Assembly (NCBI GenBank): GCA_035458585.1
Contig: DATHZN010000088.1
Location: 1 to 21,303 of the forward strand
DNA length: 21,303 nucleotides
Reading direction: 5' to 3'
DNA from: Marinobacterium_E sp035458585
GTDB lineage: Bacteria; Pseudomonadota; Gammaproteobacteria; Pseudomonadales; Balneatricaceae
The translations under genes were made by a program, and so were the position numbers. This document shows, piece by piece, positions 14,798 through 21,303 of this stretch; position 1 is the first letter of the stretch; each line of letters starts with the position of its first letter. The notes below the pieces were generated by a model. That model searched no databases and was not told where the DNA came from. It saw only the letters and a list, made by a program, of their open reading frames with translations.

Positions 14798-15532
14798 ATG
14801 CTCATGATTAATTGCGATATGGGTGAGAGTTTCGGCGCTTGGAAGATGGGATCTGACACCGAAATCATGCCGTTAATCGACATGGCTAATATTGCTTGCG
14901 GCTTTCATGCTTCAGATCCACTGACTATGCGAAGAACGGTTAAACTCGCTGTTGATGCTCAGGTGAAAATCGGTGCGCATCCGAGCTACCCCGATCTGCT
15001 TGGCTTTGGCCGACGAGATATGCAGATAGCACCCGAAGAGCTCACGGCGATTACCCTTTACCAGATCGGTGCTTTGGACGGTATCTGCCGTGCTGAGGGT
15101 GCCAGGGTTGAGTATGTAAAACCACACGGCGCGTTGTATAACCGAATGATCGTGGATGACGGCGTGTTACACGCGGTGCTCTCAGCGGTCGCCCAGTTTG
15201 ATAAGCAGTTACCGCTGGTCGTTATGGCCATTCCAGACTATTCGCGTTTGACAGCCGCTGCAGACACCTACGGTGTCACACTCCAATTCGAGGTGTTTTC
15301 CGATCGGGCCTATGACGAGCAAGGTCGACTGGCGTCACGAAGTATCCCGGGAGCCGTGCTGACAACGGAAGAGCAGATTGAGCGCCAGGTTCGAGCCATC
15401 GTTGATCGTAGCTCTGTGATTACACTCTCCGGTCAGGAGATCGCTGTTCAAGCTGACACTATCTGTGTGCATGGCGATGGTGCTCGCGCGGTTGAGGGAG
15501 CACGCTTCATCAGAAGTCTGGTGGCTCGCTAG
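14798..15532 (+). CDS. pxpA: 5-oxoprolinase subunit A (LamB/YcsF family)
   Basis: 244 residues, typical length. Signatures are INCDMGESFG (4-13), NIACGFHASDP (31-41, His37), KIGAHPSYPD (57-66, His61) and YVKPHGALYN (106-115, Lys108 and His110). PxpA works with PxpB and PxpC in the ATP-dependent cleavage of 5-oxo-L-proline to L-glutamate in the cytoplasm. Met3 is a possible alternative start, but GAGAGG near 14783-14788 favours 14798. The pxpB start directly abuts its stop (TAGATG). Confidence 0.94.
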   Translation: MLMINCDMGESFGAWKMGSDTEIMPLIDMANIACGFHASDPLTMRRTVKLAVDAQVKIGAHPSYPDLLGFGRRDMQIAPEELTAITLYQIGALDGICRAEGARVEYVKPHGALYNRMIVDDGVLHAVLSAVAQFDKQLPLVVMAIPDYSRLTAAADTYGVTLQFEVFSDRAYDEQGRLASRSIPGAVLTTEEQIERQVRAIVDRSSVITLSGQEIAVQADTICVHGDGARAVEGARFIRSLVAR

Positions 15533-16225
15533 ATGCATATCGAGATTGCAGGGGAGTCCGCTGTCATTATCTACTTCGCTGAGGATATCTCGCCAGCCGC
15601 GGCAGCTCAGGTATCGGCGGCATTTAACCTGTTGCAAGAGTCAGGCAGTGACTTTATTACCGACTTAATCCCCTCGTACACCACACTACTTGTGGCTTAC
15701 GACCCAATCAAGATGAACTCTCTGGAGTTGACGATTTTTCTGCGTCAGGTGTTGAGTGCACAACCCGTCGCCACAGAGCCGGCTATAGAGCAGTCAGCGC
15801 TGGAGATTCCGGTCTACTATGGCGAGGAGGTAGGTATTGATCTTGCTGAGGTGTCAAAGCAGACCGGTTTGGGCATAGAGGCGATTATCGCAAGTCACGT
15901 AAGTACCGAGTATCGAGTGTATGCAATCGGTTTTGCTCCCGGTTTTGCCTATCTTGGACTGACAGAGCCAGGACTCAAAGTGAGTCGGCGCAAAACACCG
16001 AGACTCAGAGTGCCGCGTGGCAGCGTGGCACTGGCCGACAATCAAACTGCAATCTACCCCTCTGTTTCGCCCGGCGGTTGGCAGATTATTGGGCGTACCC
16101 CCATGGAATTAGTGGACTGGCGTCGCTCGCCAATTTCACCTTTTACCGTGGGTGGTCTAGTCCGTTTCAGGGCGATAGGGCGTGACGAGTATCTTGGCCT
16201 GGGTGGTGTGTTAGATGGGATTTAA
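15533..16225 (+). CDS. pxpB: 5-oxoprolinase subunit B (KipI/AHS1 family)
   Basis: 230 residues. The N-terminal third is the KipI-type domain; the C-terminal AHS1/cyclophilin-like domain carries IGFAPGFAYLG (132-142), RLRVPRGSVALADNQTAIYP (157-176) and SPGGWQIIGRTP (179-190). With PxpC it forms the subunit pair that phosphorylates or activates the substrate in the 5-oxoprolinase complex. KipI in Bacillus is also known as an inhibitor of the KinA kinase, but with pxpA and pxpC beside it the enzymatic role is the natural reading. It overlaps pxpC by 11 bases. Confidence 0.93.
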   Translation: MHIEIAGESAVIIYFAEDISPAAAAQVSAAFNLLQESGSDFITDLIPSYTTLLVAYDPIKMNSLELTIFLRQVLSAQPVATEPAIEQSALEIPVYYGEEVGIDLAEVSKQTGLGIEAIIASHVSTEYRVYAIGFAPGFAYLGLTEPGLKVSRRKTPRLRVPRGSVALADNQTAIYPSVSPGGWQIIGRTPMELVDWRRSPISPFTVGGLVRFRAIGRDEYLGLGGVLDGI

Positions 16226-17156
16226 AGTAGTCAGCGCCGGATTACTGACAACTGTTCAAGATCTTGGTCGTTTCGGTTACCAACACTTGGGAGTGACGAC
16301 CGGTGGCCCTCTGGATGAGTACAGCTTTACCTGGGCTAACCATCTTCTGGGTAATTCGGCGAACGCTGCCATGCTGGAGATCACCTATGGAGGACTGGAG
16401 TTACTGGCTGAAGTCGATACCAATATAGCTCTGACCGGAGCTGATCTGGGCGCAACACTGAATGGCGAAGCGATCAAACCTTGGCGGACCTACAGGGTGA
16501 CAGGCGCAGACCAGTTAAAATTTCACTCTCCCAAGACAGGTCTGCGGGCCTATCTGGCGGTATCAGGCGGGTTTCAGCTGCCCTCGTTACTGGGAAGCTG
16601 CTCAACAGTGATGCGTGAGGGAATAGGGGGGCTAGACTCCGATGGTGCCAAGTTAAAAGTGGGCGATAACCTTGGCTGCTCTTCAGCACAGAGGCAGCCG
16701 GTTCGTGAAGTCCCCCTGAGCGATGTACCCGACTACCGTACGGACCTTGAACTTGGGCTGATAGAGGGTTATCAGATTGCCGATTTTTCCAGTGAGCAGG
16801 TGCGTAGACTCTTCTCAACTGAGTACCAAATTACGCCCGATATTGACCGCATGGGATATCGGCTGAAAGGTTTAGCAATTAAGCCTGCACGTTCAGGAAT
16901 TATCTCGGAGGGAATTGCAGCGGGTGCTGTACAGATACCGGCTGATGGCCAACCGATCGTGTTGATGAGTGACCGACAGACTATCGGTGGTTACCCCAAG
17001 CCCGGATGTATCTCTCGACTGGCGATGGGGCAACTGGCCCAGCGGGGGCCTGGGGCCGTGGTTCGTTTCTACTCGATGGATGTCTCGATGGCTCAGGCCC
17101 AGAGAGCGATTTTTCAGCGGCACTTGAAACTCTTTGAATTTCATCGTTTCAACTGA
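16215..17156 (+). CDS. pxpC: 5-oxoprolinase subunit C (KipA/AHS2 family, biotin-dependent carboxylase-like)
   Basis: 313 residues. Family motifs are TVQDLGRFGYQHLGV (13-27), GGPLDEYSF (30-38), DRMGYRL (211-217), and SDRQTIGGYPK (252-262). It is the partner of PxpB; the AHS1-AHS2 pair resembles the N-terminal part of urea amidolyase and allophanate hydrolase, but the pxpA neighbour and the absence of a biotin carboxylase point to 5-oxoproline. Last gene of the cluster, converging on an unknown gene 101 bases away. I see no strong terminator in that gap. Confidence 0.93.
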   Translation: MGFKVVSAGLLTTVQDLGRFGYQHLGVTTGGPLDEYSFTWANHLLGNSANAAMLEITYGGLELLAEVDTNIALTGADLGATLNGEAIKPWRTYRVTGADQLKFHSPKTGLRAYLAVSGGFQLPSLLGSCSTVMREGIGGLDSDGAKLKVGDNLGCSSAQRQPVREVPLSDVPDYRTDLELGLIEGYQIADFSSEQVRRLFSTEYQITPDIDRMGYRLKGLAIKPARSGIISEGIAAGAVQIPADGQPIVLMSDRQTIGGYPKPGCISRLAMGQLAQRGPGAVVRFYSMDVSMAQAQRAIFQRHLKLFEFHRFN

Positions 17157-17257
17157 TGGTCTTGAGCGGAAGAGGGTGTCCAGGCAGTTCAGCTGAGCTT
17201 TGGGTCAGGTCATTGCAGTGAGCAAAAGGGGCCTTAGCAAGCGAGTTATGATGGTCG

Positions 17258-17782
17258 CTAGAGCTCGCCACCAATACAGCTGTTGAGCCAACTCTCCATC
17301 TCTGCTGAGGGTGAGTTTACAACAAATGAGTTGGCATCGATCCGATTCGATGTGATGCTGATGGTACTCACCACATTGAGGTCCTCTAAGGCGATATACT
17401 GGGGTTGCGCCTCGCTGTTGTCAGCGATAAATGCGAAGGTAGTGCCATCAAAGCCCACTACCCACCCCTTACCAGATCCATCTTTGCCGCAAAATGTCTC
17501 TACCTTATCCCCCAGAACCGCCGCGATTGCTGCCTTTCGTTTTGGGTTTGCCGAGCGAATCGCATCGGGTTCGATATAGGCGAGCCATTGCTGAACGTCA
17601 TTTAGCGTCTGACCGTTCATAAGGACATTGAGCAGCGCTGCATCGCTGAAGTCACCGAAGGTTGCACCGACGTATGTTTTATCTATCGCCTCACCTTTGA
17701 ACGTGACTACTGCCGTCAGATCGCCGAAACAGTAGATCGCCTCATCGCTGATCTGGAATCCCTCAAGTACTCGTCTTCTCAT
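17258..17782 (-). CDS. Uncharacterised 174-residue protein
   Basis: I do not recognise this family. The protein has no signal peptide or membrane helix and is mildly acidic, with two cysteines near the middle and start (C18, C98) and one near the end (C169). Residues 1-50 look strand-rich (YCFGDLTAVVTFKG), 55-92 helical with a Lys/Arg/Ala-rich turn (RSANPKRKAAIAAVLG), and 94-170 alternate short strands before a closing helix (EMESWLNSCI). The latter pattern, strands then ALEDLNVVST and a terminal helix, is reminiscent of bacterial PH-like domains, but this is a weak impression. The start is the ATG at 17782; no strong ribosome site precedes it. It stands alone, converging on pxpC. Confidence 0.6.
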   Translation of the reverse strand: MRRRVLEGFQISDEAIYCFGDLTAVVTFKGEAIDKTYVGATFGDFSDAALLNVLMNGQTLNDVQQWLAYIEPDAIRSANPKRKAAIAAVLGDKVETFCGKDGSGKGWVVGFDGTTFAFIADNSEAQPQYIALEDLNVVSTISITSNRIDANSFVVNSPSAEMESWLNSCIGGEL

Positions 17783-18131
17783 CCGTTAAACCTGCCTATT
17801 CCACTCGAATCTTGATCTCGCCCCTGCAACTTCTTTGCAAATCTCTTACAAACCTCCTGAGAGATGCGGCTCGAAACTGGACTTGTACACCTCAGATTTC
17901 AATAAGTCGGAGACCTATGCCTAAGGCAGCCCGTCTGTGAAATGGGGCGCGGATTGGATTGTTAACTGTCGAGCAGCGAAAGTCGAGATCGGTCACCCGA
18001 TGCACAATCATGAGCCCGCTCAGGGAGCACCCTATCGTCAGTCTCATCTGAATCAATAACCGGTTGACTGATTGATCAGATGCCAGGGCAGGCTCGACTG
18101 CCTGAGCTGCGACATTCGGTTGTCTGGTGGG
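17783..18131. other. 349-base gene-free stretch with inverted repeats
   Basis: No convincing ORF. On the minus strand an AGGAGG lies about 70 bases upstream of the ATG at 17782, but no usable start codon follows it. A 12-bp dyad at 18045-18082 is the main feature, next to a smaller CAGGC/GCCTG stem near 18089-18104. The promoter for the 174-residue protein should lie here, but I could not identify it. Confidence 0.5.
18045..18082. repeat. Long inverted repeat with a palindromic loop
   Basis: CATCTGAATCAAT (18045-18057) pairs with ATTGATCAGATG (18071-18082) as a 12-bp stem with one bulged A. The 13-base loop contains the palindrome AACCGGTT (18058-18065). It lies 50 bases past the marC-like stop. 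There is no T run on either strand, so it may be a terminator-like end structure of marC or a protein-binding dyad. Confidence 0.5.
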
Positions 18132-18728
18132 TCAACTAAGGAAACCCTGAACGCCAGAAAACACAATCTGCGCGGCAATTGCAGAGACAAAGAGTCCAAT
18201 AATTTTGGGCAGAATTTGAAGGCCTTGGCGCCCAATAATTCGATTTAGACTGTCCGACATCATCAGTATCCCAACCAGCGTGAGAACTGCACCGATGAGT
18301 GATGTGATCATCTGAATGAAGTCGATTGCGCCCTCTATCTCCGCACCCATGACCATCAATATACCGATCATACCCGGCCCGATGGTCACAGGCACCGCTA
18401 GTGGCACAATTGCAAAGTCGGTACCCTGTTTCATGCGTGGATCGGGTAGCTCGGTATCACCGCGAATCATATCGAGCGCACTTAAGAAGAGGACACTGCC
18501 AGCGCCAATCTTAAAAGCGTCCAGAGTGATGCCGAAGAGACTGAAGATGTACTTACCGAACAGCAGAAACATCAGACTGGCGACGCTGATCGCTATGCCA
18601 AATTTCAGTATGACGGAACGTCTTTCTGGACCAGATAAGTGCTTAGTAAGCGTGATAAACACCGATAGCACAAAAAATGGGGTCATCATAAAGAGCAATT
18701 TGAGGTACAGCGTAACTATCTGGTCCAT
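18132..18728 (-). CDS. MarC family integral membrane protein (UPF0056)
   Basis: 198 residues, the usual MarC/YchE/YhgN length, with about six membrane helices. Family features are the early LLFMMTPFFVLSVFITLT stretch, RRSVILKFGIAISV near 36-49, IGAGSVLFLSALDMIRG (73-89), and the loop with IVPLAVPVTIGPGMI (106-120), the most conserved block. The family has no proven substrate; MarC itself was once linked to multiple antibiotic resistance but later work did not support this. The start is ATG at 18728 and the ribosome site is weak. It stands apart from both neighbours, with more than 340 bases on each side. Confidence 0.9.
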   Translation of the reverse strand: MDQIVTLYLKLLFMMTPFFVLSVFITLTKHLSGPERRSVILKFGIAISVASLMFLLFGKYIFSLFGITLDAFKIGAGSVLFLSALDMIRGDTELPDPRMKQGTDFAIVPLAVPVTIGPGMIGILMVMGAEIEGAIDFIQMITSLIGAVLTLVGILMMSDSLNRIIGRQGLQILPKIIGLFVSAIAAQIVFSGVQGFLS

Positions 18729-19076
18729 TGTGACGCTCAGAGCAATAGGTTTAGGGGAGATTAGTGGAAACCGATGAGCCCTGCAATTGAGTCAATCAAG
18801 AGATGAGATGGTCCCAAACATCAAGGGCCGCTCATCTCTTGTGCGGTCAAAGGCATTATAGCCTCAGAGAGAATGAACAGCCTGAACAGTCTGGTAGTTG
18901 GTAATTGTCACTTTTGGCTATCGTTCCCATTCGCAGGAGTGGCCTGCTATTACCCAACTGTACTAACTGCTACTCAAATTGACATTCCAGAATCTTGAGC
19001 GTGACCTGATCGTACAGTTGCCTTTACAGGTCAGCGTCTCAGAACGGCACTTAAGCGTCATTTATCAATGGTAACA
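18729..19076. other. 348-base gene-free stretch with three dyads
   Basis: No ORF of note. It holds a perfect 11-bp stem (18797-18841), a nested pair (18896-18959 with a GCAGG/CCTGC hairpin at 18933-18947 inside), and TGACCTG/CAGGTCA (19002-19008, 19027-19033) 44 bases after the kinase stop. The last could be the kinase terminator. The marC promoter should lie in the left part but is not clear. Confidence 0.5.
18797..18841. repeat. Perfect 11-bp inverted repeat upstream of marC
   Basis: CAAGAGATGAG (18797-18807) pairs with CTCATCTCTTG (18831-18841). The 23-base loop contains GGTCCC and GGGCC, which can extend the stem further with a bulge. It lies about 70 bases before the marC start on the minus strand, so it would be in the marC leader, or act as a transcription end between the kinase gene and marC. 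Confidence 0.55.
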
Positions 19077-21303
19077 TTAGGTCGCCTCAGCAGGAGCAAA
19101 CCCGATTAATGCTAGAGCATATTGAAGCTTTTCCGGTGTAATAGGTTTTGCAATGAAGGCGTTTGCGCCGTCTTTTAGCCACTTATCCGTCTCATCACCG
19201 ATGACAGCCGCTGTCACACCAATAATTGGGGTTGTAGAACCAATAGATCGCAGTTTTTTGGTCAGTTCATGGCCGTCCATAATCGGCATCATCAAATCGG
19301 TCAGAACCAGATCAAATTGATTAGCATCAAAAGCCTCGAACGCTTTTTGGCCATTGTCATAACTTGTTATTTGAGCGCCCAGCTTACCCAAAGACTTCTC
19401 CGTTAGCATCCTGAGCATGGCGTCATCCTCAGCTAGAAGGATTCGCAACCCCTTGAGAGGAATATTGCTAAGTTGCGGCATCTCGTCGACTTCAACCTTC
19501 TTCATTGGGAAAGTCAGTATAAAACATGCTCCACCCAGCTGACTGGTCGAATATTCCAGCTTACCTCTCATCATAGACGCAATCTCTTTACTGATGAAAA
19601 GACCGAGACCAGAGCCATCTTTTTTAGTATCGCCCCGACTGAAGGACTCAAAGGCCCGCTCACGAAGCTCTTCAGGAATACCTCGCCCATCGTCCTCAAC
19701 CCGCAAACATCCTAGTAAGGATCCATCCGGTGTTAACTGATAATCGAAACTGACAAGAACAACACTACCGCCAGAATGGATAATAGCGTTCTTAGCAAGA
19801 TTAGTAGCGACTTGGCGCAATGGTTGAGCGTGCAGTGAGAACTTGACGCCCTCTGGCTTGGAGATATCAATGCGAAGTTCGAAAGAGTTGTCTTTAATCA
19901 ATTGCGAGAGAGGGGTGAGAGCGCGCTTAATCGTCTGTACAGGATCGCAGATCTGTTCGGTTTTTGATTCCAGTGCACGCTGCGGCGCAACCACCACGCG
20001 CAGATCTTCAAGAACCGAGAGAAGGTTTTCACTAATTTCAACGATTTGCTCCCGAGCGGAATCTGCGTCGATATCAGCGTCCCGACCAATCATACTTATC
20101 GCCGCAATGGGGGTTCTTAGCTCATGCCCAACAATAGCAAACAGCTCACGCTGTTTCTCTAAAGTGGAGGCGATACTTGCTCGACTAATTTCTAATTCGT
20201 GGAGTAGTTGTTCTTTTTCTCGCAGGGTGCTCTGAGTTTTATCCAGTAGCCGAAGTCGATAGGCAAGCACGCCACTCAAGACAATTCCCTCGAACAAATT
20301 TGCAAACGAAACTACATTTTCAAACTCACTGCCGACGTGCCCCCTTAGATTTGCTACGTACAACAGAGAAGCGGCAACGTAAGTCAACCAACCGACCATG
20401 ACAAACTTTGCCAAGGGATTTTTTTGTAAATGAGCATTTATGATGATGTAAGTAAAACCAAAATATATCAGCGGTCCCGCCCAATCGGAGTAGGATTGGA
20501 TAGCTGCATAAGGCTCGACGAACAGATGTCCAACTACAACTGCTATCGCCAGCCATGTCAGCGCCAAAGTTGGGCGTGTTTGGTTCTCTTTAAACAAGAG
20601 CCCTAAGAACAGATATGCCGACATAAAGACCGCAATACCACCATAATATTCGATCACTACAGAATCAGTTGTAAATCCGAGCAGTTCGTAAAGTCTGAAA
20701 TGAGTGACGGTTACCGATACGCTGCAAATCAGAAAGAGCGAATATGCGAGGTAGATTCGGCCACCATGGAATGCCGCCAGAACAAGGTTGTAACAGGTAA
20801 GCATTATCAGGCCACCGAATATGGCAACACCTGTAGCTAATATTTGGCTATTAGCTGCCAATGCTTCGTCCTGCCCCCTGACTTCAAGCCCGACGTCAAC
20901 TTTGTATGCGCTTTCTATTCGATAATAAGTAGTTATAGAGGAGTTAGCTGGGACGTTCACCGGAAAGCTGGTGATCAGCGTATCCATTGGGCGCGCATCC
21001 TGTGACACCAAAAATCCACTGTTTCTGATAGCAACGCCACTATCAGTTTTTCTAAACTCAAAAACTTCCGGTAAGCGTAACGAGTCGAACTGGATAACTT
21101 TGGTGGTGGTGTAGCCAGCAGGATTGCGCGGCTCCACTCGGATCCAATAAACAGACTCGCTGAAGCCGAATGACGTGTCGTCGGTTTCACTAAACCATTC
21201 CGGGTTTTCCGACACTTCGAAGAAGCTTATACCACCGGTTGTATCCTCAAACACGTCTACATCGTCTGCCGCCCTTGCAGCAAATGCCAACACCAACAAC
21301 ACT
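19077..21303 (-). CDS. 7TMR-DISM hybrid sensor histidine kinase/response regulator, 5' partial
   Basis: 741 residues are visible; the frame reaches the window edge. The first residues (LLVLAFAARAADD) look like the end of a signal peptide, so the real start is probably just outside. Domains in order: periplasmic DISM extracellular domain (about 20-145); seven membrane helices (about 150-350); a coiled linker (350-385); HisKA with VGHELRTP, phospho-acceptor His393; HATPase with the N box around Asn501/Asn505, DDGRGIP (537-543) and GSGLGL (563-568); and a C-terminal receiver (618-735) with Asp626/Asp627, acceptor Asp669, Thr697 and Lys719. All catalytic residues are present. DISM kinases sense carbohydrates or other extracellular ligands. 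No separate response regulator or output gene lies in the window, so its downstream partner is unknown. Confidence 0.93.
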   Translation of the reverse strand, partial: VLLVLAFAARAADDVDVFEDTTGGISFFEVSENPEWFSETDDTSFGFSESVYWIRVEPRNPAGYTTTKVIQFDSLRLPEVFEFRKTDSGVAIRNSGFLVSQDARPMDTLITSFPVNVPANSSITTYYRIESAYKVDVGLEVRGQDEALAANSQILATGVAIFGGLIMLTCYNLVLAAFHGGRIYLAYSLFLICSVSVTVTHFRLYELLGFTTDSVVIEYYGGIAVFMSAYLFLGLLFKENQTRPTLALTWLAIAVVVGHLFVEPYAAIQSYSDWAGPLIYFGFTYIIINAHLQKNPLAKFVMVGWLTYVAASLLYVANLRGHVGSEFENVVSFANLFEGIVLSGVLAYRLRLLDKTQSTLREKEQLLHELEISRASIASTLEKQRELFAIVGHELRTPIAAISMIGRDADIDADSAREQIVEISENLLSVLEDLRVVVAPQRALESKTEQICDPVQTIKRALTPLSQLIKDNSFELRIDISKPEGVKFSLHAQPLRQVATNLAKNAIIHSGGSVVLVSFDYQLTPDGSLLGCLRVEDDGRGIPEELRERAFESFSRGDTKKDGSGLGLFISKEIASMMRGKLEYSTSQLGGACFILTFPMKKVEVDEMPQLSNIPLKGLRILLAEDDAMLRMLTEKSLGKLGAQITSYDNGQKAFEAFDANQFDLVLTDLMMPIMDGHELTKKLRSIGSTTPIIGVTAAVIGDETDKWLKDGANAFIAKPITPEKLQYALALIGFAPAEAT

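Noticed and set aside
15533..17156. Reading pxpB-pxpC as urea amidolyase or allophanate hydrolase parts, or as a KinA-inhibitor pair
   Set aside because: No biotin carboxylase or amidase gene is present and pxpA is directly adjacent, which marks the 5-oxoprolinase set.
17783..17860. Possible small gene after an AGGAGG on the minus strand
   Set aside because: No ATG, GTG or TTG at a usable distance and the frame closes after about 18 codons.
18316..18777. 153-codon ORF on the plus strand opposite marC
   Set aside because: Antisense of a conserved membrane protein gene; composition typical of a shadow frame.

Overview
The window looks like a chromosomal stretch from a free-living, probably marine or aquatic gammaproteobacterium. 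That placement is inference: it rests on moderate GC by eye, Shine-Dalgarno starts, two binding-protein-dependent uptake systems for organic acids (TTT and TRAP), AttH and MarC family genes, and a 7TMR-DISM hybrid kinase. I see no tRNA, rRNA, insertion sequence, phage gene or CRISPR array.

Layout. (1) 1-3269, plus strand: the 3' part of a two-module FtsX-type ABC permease (AttF-AttG-like), translationally coupled to a secreted AttH/CrtC-like protein. (2) 3364-4664, plus strand: a small CPXCG zinc-ribbon protein and a PcfJ-domain protein, both of unknown function. (3) 9780 down to 4778, minus strand: a compact catabolic operon of a D-2-hydroxyacid dehydrogenase (SlcC-like), an LDH2/MDH2 dehydrogenase (ComC-like), a TTT binding protein, and a TctA-TctB fusion permease. 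(4) 9781-10086: a divergent regulatory region with a good sigma70-type promoter for the minus operon and tandem mini-ORFs ahead of the LysR gene. (5) 10087-17156, plus strand: LysR regulator, YcsI/DUF1445 protein, TRAP transporter DctP-DctQ-DctM, and PxpA-PxpB-PxpC (5-oxoprolinase). (6) 17258-21303, minus strand: an unknown 174-residue protein, a MarC family membrane protein, and the C-terminal 741 residues of a DISM-type hybrid sensor kinase, separated by two gene-free stretches rich in inverted repeats.

How the genes may work together. The minus operon has the gene content of the two-dehydrogenase 'racemase' described for sulfolactate in Chromohalobacter: TTT uptake, oxidation of one enantiomer to the 2-oxoacid, and re-reduction to the other enantiomer. 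The lyase SuyAB is not in this window, so the substrate is inferred and could be another racemic 2-hydroxyacid. The plus operon pairs TRAP uptake with 5-oxoproline hydrolysis (PxpABC) and a family related to D-glutamate cyclase, so it probably feeds pyroglutamate or a related compound into glutamate. The LysR gene sits between the two operons and could control either or both.

The most striking non-coding feature is that both uptake operons, though from unrelated transporter families, carry a perfect hairpin directly after the periplasmic binding-protein gene and before the membrane genes. This arrangement is expected if the binding protein is made in excess over the membrane subunits.
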